Shown: positions 10,076-17,902 of the stretch, in pieces | Layout: the number at the start of each line of letters is the position of its first letter | Position numbering within the stretch: the stretch's first letter is position 1 | NCBI GenBank assembly: GCA_003248655.1 | Contig: QFPM01000013.1 | Span: 45,855 to 109,854, forward strand | Reading direction: 5' to 3' | DNA from: Microbacterium sp. | Lineage (GTDB): Bacteria > Actinomycetota > Actinomycetes > Actinomycetales > Microbacteriaceae | DNA: 64,000 bases | Notes under the pieces: model-generated | Seen by the model: the letters and a program-made list of their open reading frames with translations, nothing else | Databases searched by the model: none | What the model was told of the DNA's origin: nothing | Position numbers and translations under genes: made by a program

Positions 10076-10650
10076 GCCGCCGTCTTGCGCAGGGGTACTC
10101 GGGCGAGCACGAGCGACGGGAGCGCGCCGAGACGGTTGCCGTCGTCGCGATCGGTGCGAATCTCGGCGACCGCGGCGCGACCATCGCCGAGGCGCTGCGC
10201 GACCTCGCGCGCCTGCCGCTGACCACCGAGATCGTCGCTGCCGAGCCGATCGAGACGGTCGCGGTGACCGTCGACGGGCCGGATGCCGGCGCCCCCGCCT
10301 ACCTCAACACGGTCGCCCTCGTGACGACGCGCCTCGCCCCGAGCGTCCTGCTCGGATACCTGCACGCGATCGAAGCGCGGCACGGCCGTGAGCGCCGCGA
10401 GCGGTGGGGCGACCGCACGCTCGACCTCGATCTCGTCGCCTACGGCGACGTGCGCAGCACCGATCCATCGCTGCTGCTGCCGCATCCGCGCGCCGCCGAG
10501 CGGGACTTCGTGCTCGCGCCGTGGCTCGCCGTCGACCCGGATGCCGTGCTCCCTGGCGTCGGCGCCGTCGCCGAGCTGCTGGCGGCCCTCCGGGGCGACG
10601 ACCTGCGGGGCGGCGACCTCCGGGGCGGCGCGGGAGGGGGCGACGCGTGA
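10072..10650 (+). CDS. folK: 6-hydroxymethyl-7,8-dihydropterin pyrophosphokinase
   Basis: 192 residues from GTG 10072, overlapping the folB stop (GTGA). Transfers pyrophosphate from ATP to hydroxymethyl-dihydropterin, giving the folP substrate. Diagnostic motifs are AIGANLGDRGATI near residue 27 and the HPPK signature RWGDRTLDLDLVAYGD, then LLLPHPRAAERDFVLAPW. The last dozen codons are a GGCGACCT/GGGGC tandem giving RGDDLRGGDLRGGAGG, probably slippage-prone and outside the fold. Confidence 0.95.
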   Translation: MSRRLAQGYSGEHERRERAETVAVVAIGANLGDRGATIAEALRDLARLPLTTEIVAAEPIETVAVTVDGPDAGAPAYLNTVALVTTRLAPSVLLGYLHAIEARHGRERRERWGDRTLDLDLVAYGDVRSTDPSLLLPHPRAAERDFVLAPWLAVDPDAVLPGVGAVAELLAALRGDDLRGGDLRGGAGGGDA

Positions 10651-11138
10651 AACGCACGAGTCCCGCCGTCCTCATCATCGCCGCGATCCTCGGCGCCGCC
10701 GTCGGCTTCGGCGTCGACCAGCTGCTGACCGGTGCGGGCCGCGCGACCTTCACACCGTCGCTCCTGCTGCCCGTCCTGCTCGTGCTGCTCGCAGCAGGGG
10801 TTCTGCTGTTCGCGCTCCCGATCCGGCGGGGGGTCACCGGCCGCGACCCCGCCCCGGTCGACCCGTTCCGGGCCGTCCGCGTCGTCATGCTCGCGAAGGC
10901 CTCGAGCATCGTCGGGGCTGTCGTCGCGGGTGTCGCGACGGGGCTTCTCGCATTCCTGCTGACTCGCCCGGTCGCCCCCGTAGGCTCGGTGGTGGCGGTC
11001 GCCCTGACCCTCGCGAGCGGCATCGTGCTTCTCGTCGCGGCGCTCGTGGCGGAGCACCTGTGCACCATTCGGAAGGACGACGATGACGAACAGCCCGGAC
11101 CCGACGAGCCCGGCTTCGGACTCTCCCATCACGACTGA
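10647..11138 (+). CDS. DUF3180 membrane protein
   Basis: 163 residues from GTG 10647, which overlaps the folK stop (GTGA). Four hydrophobic segments are seen: residues about 6-26, 35-57, 79-103 and 112-134, with a short acidic cytoplasmic tail (RKDDDDEQPGPDEPG). It matches the DUF3180 family, found after folK in many actinobacteria; function unknown. Its last 56 bases overlap the next gene in another frame. Position inside the fol operon suggests co-transcription, not a folate role. Confidence 0.87.
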   Translation: MKRTSPAVLIIAAILGAAVGFGVDQLLTGAGRATFTPSLLLPVLLVLLAAGVLLFALPIRRGVTGRDPAPVDPFRAVRVVMLAKASSIVGAVVAGVATGLLAFLLTRPVAPVGSVVAVALTLASGIVLLVAALVAEHLCTIRKDDDDEQPGPDEPGFGLSHHD

Positions 11139-11682
11139 CGCGCGCCCCGACATTACCCTCGACGCCGGCACGTACGACGCCATCCTCGAGCCGCGGAGCG
11201 CGAACCGGCTGCCGCTCGGCGACGGCGTGTGGCACCAGATCTCGCGTCGCTACGTCACCGTGCAGCTGATCTCGACGGGCGCGTTCCTCGCGCTCGTCCT
11301 CGGTGTCGCGCTCGTCCTCTGGCTCTGGCTCTCGCAGACGTGGGTGTGGATTCCGGCCGGCATCCTCATCATCATCACGGTGTGGACGCTCGCGATCCTG
11401 CCACGCCAGGCCCGCGCGTACGGGTACCAGCTGCGCGATGACGACCTCGTCTTTCGCCGCGGCATCCTCTGGCAGCGGATGGTCGCCGTGCCCTACGGCC
11501 GCATGCAGCTCGTCGACATCACGCACGGCCCCCTCGACCGGGGTTTCGGCATCGCCCAGTTGAAGCTCGTGACGGCTGCCGCCGCGACGGGCGTCACGAT
11601 CCCCGGGCTGAGCCAAGAGGCCGCGGAGCGCCTGCGCGACACCCTCATCGCGGTCGCCGAGACCCGTCGGACCGGGCTGTGA
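11083..11682 (+). CDS. Bacterial PH-domain membrane protein (YdbS-like)
   Basis: 199 residues from ATG 11083 (GGAAGGA site). An N-terminal soluble stretch of about 60 residues is followed by two adjacent membrane helices (about 68-86 and 90-107) and a bacterial PH domain (about 112-195: YQLRDDDLVFRRGILWQRMVAVPYGRMQLVDITHGPLDR). This matches the YdbS-type bPH2 family, which normally pairs with a larger YdbT-type protein, as here. In Bacillus the pair has been linked to antimicrobial resistance and membrane stress; its role here is unknown. Confidence 0.88.
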   Translation: MTNSPDPTSPASDSPITTDARPDITLDAGTYDAILEPRSANRLPLGDGVWHQISRRYVTVQLISTGAFLALVLGVALVLWLWLSQTWVWIPAGILIIITVWTLAILPRQARAYGYQLRDDDLVFRRGILWQRMVAVPYGRMQLVDITHGPLDRGFGIAQLKLVTAAAATGVTIPGLSQEAAERLRDTLIAVAETRRTGL

Positions 11683-13463
11683 CGACGCCCGATCCCGGGG
11701 CCGCGCCCGCGCCGGGACCCGCGCCCGCGCCGGGACCCGCGCCCGCGCCCGCGCCGGGACCCGCACCCGGGCAGCCGCTCCCGCCGTCCGCCGTCGCGGC
11801 GGTGCGCTCGCCGCTGAGCGACGGCGAATGGCACCGGCTGCATCCGCTCACTCCCGTGCTGCGCGGGGGACTGTTCCTGCTCGTCGTGACCGGCATCGTG
11901 ATCTCCAACCTCCGCGACCGGCTGATCGCCTGGTTCGTTCCGGCCTACGGACAGTGGGAGGACTACGAGGGCGGCGACCCCGTCGACTACGTCTGGGAGA
12001 ACAATCTTTGGCTCGTCGCGGGTCTCGTCGTCCTCGGAATCCTGCTGCTCCTGTTCGCGGCGTTCTGGCTGTCGTGGCGGTTCCACACCTTCCGGATCAC
12101 CGGTGACGACGTCGAGGTGCGCAGCGGCATCCTCTTCCGTACGCACCGGCGCGCCCCGCTCGACCGCGTTCAGGGTGTCAACCTCACGCGCCCGATGATC
12201 GCGCGCCTGCTCGGCGCCGCAAAGCTCCAGGTGGTCGGCGCGGGCACGGATGCCGGCGTCAAGCTCGAGTACCTGGGCTCTGCCAACGCCGAGGCGGTGC
12301 GCGCCGACATCCTGCGCCTCGCGTCGGGGCGAAAGCTCGCCGAGGCGCGCGCCGCTGCCGGGGGTGGGCCGCTCGGGCGTGCGGCGGTGGCCGCGGTCTC
12401 GGACGGACTCACCGGCCTCATCGAGGGCGTCGACGTCGAGACCCCTGAGCCGGCATCCGTCGTCCACCTGCCGACGGGGCGGATCATTGCGGCCCACCTG
12501 CTGTCCGACACGACGATCTGGCTCGTGCTGCTGCTCGCTGCCGTCGTCGTCGGCGCGGTCATCGGGACGCCGTGGGTGCTGTTCTCGATCGTCCCGACCC
12601 TCATCGGCTTCGGCGCGTACTGGTTCCGGACGATCACGCGGTCGCTGCGCTACTCGATCGCGCCCACGTCATCCGGCGTGCGGATCACGTTCGGCCTCTT
12701 CACGACCATCACCGAGACGCTGCCGCCGGGGCGCGTGCACGCGTTCGAGCTCCGTCAGCCGCTCCTATGGCGGAAGCTCGGCTGGTGGCGCGTCCGCGTC
12801 AATCGCCTGTCGAACCAGTCGCTCTCCGACACCCAGTCGCAGCAGTTCGCCGACATCCTGCCCGTCGGCACGACGACCGAGCTCGAGCGCGTGCTACGAC
12901 TGTTCATCCCGGGGCTGTCCGCGCAGGAGTGGGCGGAGCTCGAGCGGCACGGGCTTCGCGGCTCGTCGAAGGATGCGGAGGCCGACCCCTACCGCACGAC
13001 GCCGCGCCGCGCGGGGTGGCTGCGCCCGCTGTCGTGGCGACGCAACGGAGTCCTGCTGACGCCCGGGGCGCTCCTGCTGCGCCGGGGCGCCCTGACGCGC
13101 TCGCTCGTGATCGTGCCGCTCGCGCGGCTGCAGTCCGTGCGGGTGTCGCAGGGCCCCGTCGACCGGACGCTGCGCGTGGCGAACCTGACCGCGCACACGA
13201 TCCTCGGGCCCGTGTCCGGTGCCGTCGGCATCCTCGATCGCGATGACGCGCTCGACGCCTGGCAGCGCACCGAGGATGCCGCCGTGGCCGCTGCGGCCGC
13301 CGATCGCTCGCACCGCTGGGATGCCGGCGGCGACGGTGGTGGCGACGGCGGCGGCGACGAGCCCGACCAACTCGGGGTCGCCTCTGGCCCTGTTGGGGAG
13401 GCAGAGGGGGCCACACGCGCCCCCGAGTGGGGGGTTGCGCGGGGCGAGGGGACGGCGCTGTGA
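11679..13463 (+). CDS. Large bacterial PH-domain membrane protein (YdbT-like)
   Basis: 594 residues from GTG 11679, overlapping the previous stop (GTGA). It starts with a Pro-Ala-Gly low-complexity run made by a short tandem DNA repeat (11698-11770), followed by membrane segments near residues 60-80 and 107-130. PH-like domains begin near residue 140 (TFRITGDDVEVRSGILFRTH), residue 325 and residue 455, with another helical pair near 270-315. This is the YdbT architecture of repeated bPH2 domains. The C-terminal tail after about residue 545 is Asp/Gly-rich and its last 30 residues are encoded by repeat element C1, so the natural C-terminus may have been replaced. Confidence 0.87.
   Translation: MTTPDPGAAPAPGPAPAPGPAPAPAPGPAPGQPLPPSAVAAVRSPLSDGEWHRLHPLTPVLRGGLFLLVVTGIVISNLRDRLIAWFVPAYGQWEDYEGGDPVDYVWENNLWLVAGLVVLGILLLLFAAFWLSWRFHTFRITGDDVEVRSGILFRTHRRAPLDRVQGVNLTRPMIARLLGAAKLQVVGAGTDAGVKLEYLGSANAEAVRADILRLASGRKLAEARAAAGGGPLGRAAVAAVSDGLTGLIEGVDVETPEPASVVHLPTGRIIAAHLLSDTTIWLVLLLAAVVVGAVIGTPWVLFSIVPTLIGFGAYWFRTITRSLRYSIAPTSSGVRITFGLFTTITETLPPGRVHAFELRQPLLWRKLGWWRVRVNRLSNQSLSDTQSQQFADILPVGTTTELERVLRLFIPGLSAQEWAELERHGLRGSSKDAEADPYRTTPRRAGWLRPLSWRRNGVLLTPGALLLRRGALTRSLVIVPLARLQSVRVSQGPVDRTLRVANLTAHTILGPVSGAVGILDRDDALDAWQRTEDAAVAAAAADRSHRWDAGGDGGGDGGGDEPDQLGVASGPVGEAEGATRAPEWGVARGEGTAL
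13367..13428. repeat. Family C inverted-repeat element, copy 1, inside the 3' end of the PH-protein gene
   Basis: ACTCGGGG at 13370-13377 pairs with CCCCGAGT at 13421-13428. The 24 bases at 13367-13390 are identical to the reverse complement of 36653-36676 in copy 2, which identifies it as the same repeat family. It is translated as part of the PH-protein tail, ending 35 bases before that gene's stop. Confidence 0.85.
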
Positions 13464-14161
13464 CGGCGGCGAGCAGGCTCGGGGTCGGGATCATCGGCGC
13501 CGGACGGGTCGGGCCCGTCCTCGGCGCAGCGCTCGCCGGAGCGGGGCATGCGCTCACGGGAATCACGTCGGGCTCCGACCCCGAGCGCGTCGAGGCGATC
13601 CTGCCCGGTGTGCCCGTGCTCGCGGCCGACGAAGTCGTGCGGCGCAGCGAGCTCGTGATCGTCGCCGTGCCGCGCACCGAGCTGGCGGGTGTCGTCGCGG
13701 GGCTCGCCGAACTCGGCGCGTGGCAGGTGGGCCAGCTCCTCCTGCACACCGACCCGAGCGTCGGCGTCGAGGTGCTGGCGCCGGCGGCATCCCGCGGCGC
13801 GATTCCGCTCGCCGTGCACCCCGCGATCACCTTCACGGGCACCTCGATCGACCTGCGGCAGCTGCAGGATGCCTTCGCTGCCGTCACCGCGCCGGCCGCG
13901 GTGCTGCCGATCGCGCAGGCGCTCGCCGTGGAGCTTGGCTGCGAGCCCGTCGTCGTTGCCGAGGCCGATCGGGCGGCGTATGGCGAGGCGATCGCGATCG
14001 CGACGGAGTTCTCGGCATCCATCGTCCAGCAGGCAGCGGCGCTTCTGAGTCAGAGCGGAGTGCCCGCGCCGGGGCGCTACCTGTCAACGCTCGTGCACTC
14101 GACGATCGAGCGCGCGCTGCAGGTCGCGGAGGATGCCGGCCCCGAACTCCCCGAGCTCTGA
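13460..14161 (+). CDS. Rossmann-fold and DUF2520 oxidoreductase-like protein
   Basis: 233 residues from GTG 13460, overlapping the previous stop (GTGA). An N-terminal NAD(P)-binding motif GVGIIGAGRVGPVLGAAL (residues about 7-24) and an ELVIVAVPRTEL strand resemble F420/NADP oxidoreductases. The second half is helical (DUF2520). Family members often sit beside panC or lysS in actinobacteria. A ketopantoate-reductase-like or coenzyme-related role has been suggested from context but not shown. Here lysS follows and no panC is present in the window. Confidence 0.85.
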   Translation: MTAASRLGVGIIGAGRVGPVLGAALAGAGHALTGITSGSDPERVEAILPGVPVLAADEVVRRSELVIVAVPRTELAGVVAGLAELGAWQVGQLLLHTDPSVGVEVLAPAASRGAIPLAVHPAITFTGTSIDLRQLQDAFAAVTAPAAVLPIAQALAVELGCEPVVVAEADRAAYGEAIAIATEFSASIVQQAAALLSQSGVPAPGRYLSTLVHSTIERALQVAEDAGPELPEL

Positions 14162-14228
14162 CGCCCCGCGCCGACCCGGGCGTGCGCGCTCGGTAGAGTG
14201 GAGGGTCACCTCCGAGGAGCCCGCTGCC

Positions 14229-15755
14229 ATGACCGACACCCCGCCCGTCGCACCCGACACCGAGGGCGTCTTCGACGACGTCGTCGAGCAGAAGGCCGTG
14301 CGGCTCGGCAAGCGCGAGCGCCTGATCGCGCAGCGCGCGGATGCCGCGGGGGGCGCCTACCCGGTCGTCGTTCCCGTCACCGACACGATCGCGGCGCTGC
14401 GCGAGCGCTACGCGCACCTCGACGCCGGGGATGAGACGGGCGTCACGGCATCCATCGCGGGACGCGTCGTCTTCAGCCGCAACACCGGAAAGCTCTGTTT
14501 CGCGTCGCTGCAGGCGGGCGACGGCAGCCGTATCCAGGCGATGGTCTCGCTCGCCGAAGTGGGCGAGGAGTCGCTGCAGGCGTGGAAGGAGCTCGTCGAC
14601 CTCGGCGACCACGTCTCGGTCACCGGTCAGGTGATCTCGAGCCGCCGCGGCGAGCTGTCGATCATGGTCGACTCGTGGGCGATCGCGTCGAAGGCACTGC
14701 TGCCGCTGCCGAACCTGCACAGCGAGCTGAGCGAAGAGAGCCGCGTGCGCTCGCGCTTTCTCGATCTCATCGTCCGCGATCAGGCGCGCGAGACGGTCAT
14801 CGCCCGCGCGAAGGTCAACGCGAGCCTGCGCGCGACGTTCGCGGGCCACGGGTTCCTCGAGGTCGAGACGCCGATGCTGCAGATCCAGCACGGCGGCGCG
14901 GCGGCGCGGCCCTTCACGACCCACTCGAACGCCTTCGACGCCGAGCTGTACCTGCGCATCGCGCCGGAGCTCTTCCTCAAGCGCGCCGTCGTCGGCGGCA
15001 TCGACCGGGTGTTCGAGATCAACCGGAACTTCCGAAACGAAGGCGCCGACTCGACGCACAGCCCCGAGTTCGCGATGCTCGAGGCCTACCAGGCGTACAG
15101 CGACTACAACGGCATCGCCGATCTGACGCAGGAGCTGATCCAGGATGCCGCGGTCGCCGTCACCGGGTCGACGACCGTGACCTGGGCCGACGGCACCGAG
15201 TACGACCTCGGCGGCCAGTGGGATCGCCTCTCGATGTACGGCTCCCTGTCGGATGCCGTCGGCCGAGCGATCACTCCGGAGACCACGCTCGACGAGCTTC
15301 GTGCGCTCGCAGCCGAGGCCGGGGTCGAGGTGCCCGAGAAGGTCGCCACGCACGGCAAGTACGTCGAAGAGCTGTGGGAGCACTTCGTCAAGGGGGGCCT
15401 GCATCGCCCGACGTTCGTCATGGACTTCCCGCTCGACACGAGCCCGCTGGTGCGCGAGCACCGCGAGACTGCGGGCGTCGTGGAGAAGTGGGACCTGTAC
15501 GTCCGCGGCTTTGAGCTCGCGACGGGGTACTCCGAGCTCGTCGACCCCGTCATCCAGCGCGAGCGCTTCGTCGAGCAGGCGAAGCTTGCCGCGCGCGGGG
15601 ACGACGAGGCGATGCGCGTCGACGAGGAGTTCCTGCGTGCGCTCGAGCACGGCATGCCGCCGACGGGCGGCATGGGCATGGGCATCGACCGGCTGCTCAT
15701 GGCGATCACGGGCCTCGGCATCCGCGAGACCATCCTCTTCCCGCTCGTGAAGTAG
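14229..15755 (+). CDS. lysS: Lysyl-tRNA synthetase, class II
   Basis: 508 residues from ATG 14229, chosen because GAGGAG lies ten bases upstream; an in-frame extension to 14133 is unsupported. Charges tRNA-Lys with lysine. The anticodon-binding OB fold lies at about 70-185 (AGRVVFSRNTGKLCFASLQ). The class II catalytic core includes motif 2 FEINRNFRNEGADSTHSPEF and motif 3 GMGMGIDRLLMAITG near the C-terminus. Length and motifs are normal. It closes the long fol-PH-DUF2520 gene string but has its own strong ribosome site. Confidence 0.97.
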   Translation: MTDTPPVAPDTEGVFDDVVEQKAVRLGKRERLIAQRADAAGGAYPVVVPVTDTIAALRERYAHLDAGDETGVTASIAGRVVFSRNTGKLCFASLQAGDGSRIQAMVSLAEVGEESLQAWKELVDLGDHVSVTGQVISSRRGELSIMVDSWAIASKALLPLPNLHSELSEESRVRSRFLDLIVRDQARETVIARAKVNASLRATFAGHGFLEVETPMLQIQHGGAAARPFTTHSNAFDAELYLRIAPELFLKRAVVGGIDRVFEINRNFRNEGADSTHSPEFAMLEAYQAYSDYNGIADLTQELIQDAAVAVTGSTTVTWADGTEYDLGGQWDRLSMYGSLSDAVGRAITPETTLDELRALAAEAGVEVPEKVATHGKYVEELWEHFVKGGLHRPTFVMDFPLDTSPLVREHRETAGVVEKWDLYVRGFELATGYSELVDPVIQRERFVEQAKLAARGDDEAMRVDEEFLRALEHGMPPTGGMGMGIDRLLMAITGLGIRETILFPLVK

Positions 15756-15764
15756 GCCCCGCCG

Positions 15765-16424
15765 GTGGCGTTCTCGCTCTGGCTCACGCTGCTGCTGGCG
15801 TGCCTGGTCATCAGCTTCACCCCGGGCGCGGGCGCCATCAACACGATGGGCAACGCCCTGAACTACGGCTTCCGCCGGGCGATCTGGGGCATCCTCGGTC
15901 AGCAGGCGGCGCTCATCGTGCACATCGCGATCGTCGCGCTCGGGCTCGGCGTGCTCGTTGCGTCCTCGCCGGTGCTGTTCAACGTCATCCGCTACGCCGG
16001 GGCGGCGTATCTCGCCTACCTCGGCCTCCGGCTCATCCTGCGGCGCCCCGCGCCGGAGGCGGAGGGCGTCGAGGCCTGGACGGATGACGCGGAGGCCGAC
16101 CCAGACGACACGCCAGCGCCCGAGTCGCGGTGGTCGATGTTCCTGCGCGGGCTGTGGGTGAACCTCCTGAACCCGAAGGCGATCGTCTTCTTCCTCGCGT
16201 TCCTGCCGCAGTTCATCCGGGTCGACCAGCCCCTGCTCCCGCAGTACGCGACGGTCGCGGTCACGACGGTCGCGGTCGACATCGCCGTCATGTGGGGCTT
16301 CTTCGCGGTCGCAGCCCAGGGCTTTCGCCGGTTCACGCGCACGACACGGGGCCAGCGCACGATCGACATCGTCTTCGGCGCGCTCTTCCTCGCCGTCGCG
16401 GTGCTCCTCGCGTTCGTGCACTGA
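15765..16424 (+). CDS. LysE/RhtB family amino-acid exporter
   Basis: 219 residues from GTG 15765, nine bases after lysS. Six hydrophobic segments are apparent. The start (LACLVISFTPGAGAINTMGNAL) carries the family's PGP/PGA-type loop, and the second half holds FLRGLWVNLLNPKAIVFFLAF. The loop at about 95-125 is charged (EAEGVEAWTDDAEADPDD). Members export lysine, homoserine or other amino acids through the cytoplasmic membrane. Specificity cannot be read from sequence; nearness to lysS is only weak support for lysine. Confidence 0.88.
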   Translation: MAFSLWLTLLLACLVISFTPGAGAINTMGNALNYGFRRAIWGILGQQAALIVHIAIVALGLGVLVASSPVLFNVIRYAGAAYLAYLGLRLILRRPAPEAEGVEAWTDDAEADPDDTPAPESRWSMFLRGLWVNLLNPKAIVFFLAFLPQFIRVDQPLLPQYATVAVTTVAVDIAVMWGFFAVAAQGFRRFTRTTRGQRTIDIVFGALFLAVAVLLAFVH

Positions 16425-16428
16425 CGCC

Positions 16429-17559
16429 TCACCGAACGCGGAACGCCCAGTCGGGCAGATGCCCCGCCTGCACGAACGAGCGCATGATGCCGGCGAGCCC
16501 GTGCTTCCGGTCGAGGGCCAGCGCCATACCCGCGTACCGGTCGGCGTGCGAGGACCGGCCCAGCGCCCACGACAGCCATGCGCAGAGGGCCAGCGGCCCG
16601 GGGCGGTGGGTCTTCGGCATGAGGGAGGCGACCTCGCGCACGACAGCCAGAGCCTGCTGCAGCCGGTCAGGGTCGGGGCGCGGCCCATCACCCCACATGA
16701 CCTCGGCGAGCTCGGCGGGGTACCGCTCGCCGTTCTCCCACCGACGCTGCGCCTCGACGGCGACATCGCCCCCGCGCTGATCGCTCGACCACTGCACGAG
16801 CGCGACGTCTCGCAGCGACGGGCGCGACAGCAGCCACCCGAGCATCGCCGCCCGCATGGGGGCGTCCCGCGGATGCCACGCCAACGCCTGTTCGTAGAGC
16901 GCGGGGAGGTCGTCGAGCTCGCACGCCGCCTCGAGTGCGGCGGGGTCGACCCGGGCGGACTTCTCCGCAACCGAGGGGATGCCGCAGATCGCCTCGAGCG
17001 CCGCCTCGAGCGAGCGTAGCGCGAGCGCCGCCGCCCGCCGTGCGGACTTTCCGACCGGCGGCAGCGCCGCACCGGCCGACTGGTCGCCGGGCGGATCGCT
17101 GCTCTCGCCCGCCGCGGCGAGTGCGTCGGCGGCGGCACCGGGCATCCGCAAGTCATCGAGCGAGTGCCCGCCAGGCGGAAGCTCCGGATCGGCGTGCGAC
17201 CCCCAGCCGCCCGCGGCGACCGTCAGCGCATCGACGAGGCGCAGGCCGCAGGCATCCGCGTGCGCGTCGAGCGCTCCGAGGATCGCCGAACCGGGCAACT
17301 CGCTGCCCACGATCTCGGCGTCGGTGTAGACGACGGCGACGAACGCGTCGGCATCCGCGATGGGGCAGAGCATGCCGACGGCACGTGATCCCACGTCGTC
17401 GGCGAGCTCGTCGGGTGGGAGGTCGAGGCGCATTGCGCCGAGGCTGCGCCCGCGCGACATCGGCACGAGCACGAGGCTTCGCGTCGGCGTGCAGTGCAGC
17501 AGCCGCGGGACAAGGGCGAGGAACTGTGCCGCATCGGCGGCTTTCACGGTGACGGACAT
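16429..17559 (-). CDS. DUF4192 protein
   Basis: 376 residues from ATG 17559 (MSVTVKAADAAQFLALVPRL). The N-terminal region contains LVLVPMSRGRSLGAMRLDLP and MLCPIADADAFVAVVYTD, the usual opening of the actinobacterial DUF4192 family of unknown function. The C-terminal half looks like helical repeats (ALALDRKHGLAGIMRSFVQAGHLP). No membrane segment is seen. It is convergent with the LysE-type gene (stops five bases apart). An N-terminal extension to 17646 is possible in frame but has no family features. Confidence 0.84.
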   Translation of the reverse strand: MSVTVKAADAAQFLALVPRLLHCTPTRSLVLVPMSRGRSLGAMRLDLPPDELADDVGSRAVGMLCPIADADAFVAVVYTDAEIVGSELPGSAILGALDAHADACGLRLVDALTVAAGGWGSHADPELPPGGHSLDDLRMPGAAADALAAAGESSDPPGDQSAGAALPPVGKSARRAAALALRSLEAALEAICGIPSVAEKSARVDPAALEAACELDDLPALYEQALAWHPRDAPMRAAMLGWLLSRPSLRDVALVQWSSDQRGGDVAVEAQRRWENGERYPAELAEVMWGDGPRPDPDRLQQALAVVREVASLMPKTHRPGPLALCAWLSWALGRSSHADRYAGMALALDRKHGLAGIMRSFVQAGHLPDWAFRVR

Positions 17560-17664
17560 GCGACGAGCGTGGCGCGCGCGGGCCGCGCGTGGGAGCGCAA
17601 ACCCCGTATCCGTGGACAGATCCGCGAAATCGCCGCCTGTGGACAACTTCCGTACGATGGACGT

Positions 17665-17856
17665 ATGGACTCCTATTGGGCCGCCGTCGCATGGTCGCTG
17701 CTGCCGACCGTCGTCGTGCTCGGCCTGTTCGTCTTCGTGCTGCGGTCGATCCTGCGGATGGATCGCACCGAGCGACGCGCCTACGCGCGCATCGAAGCCG
17801 AGGAGCGCGCCAAGCGCGGCCTGCCGCCCACCCCTGGCGATCAGCGCGCAGTGTAG
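17665..17856 (+). CDS. Small single-pass membrane protein
   Basis: 63 residues from ATG 17665: a hydrophobic helix at about 7-29 (WSLLPTVVVLGLFVFVLRSI) followed by a charged helix (RTERRAYARIEAEERAKRG). Such short proteins are common upstream of cardiolipin synthase genes in Microbacteriaceae, but I know of no function. It has no catalytic motif. It lies 46 bases before the cardiolipin synthase start and may share its transcript. Confidence 0.75.
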   Translation: MDSYWAAVAWSLLPTVVVLGLFVFVLRSILRMDRTERRAYARIEAEERAKRGLPPTPGDQRAV

Positions 17857-17902
17857 GTGGCGCTCGCTACGCTGAAGCGAGCGGACAGACAGGGGAGGCG
17901 AC

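Noticed and set aside
13884..17156. A 1090-codon leftward open frame spanning lysS and neighbours
   Set aside because: It lies antisense to lysS, the DUF2520 gene and the LysE-type gene, which have clear families, ribosome sites and normal codon use. It is low-complexity Arg/Ala-rich, as expected of antisense frames in very high-GC DNA.
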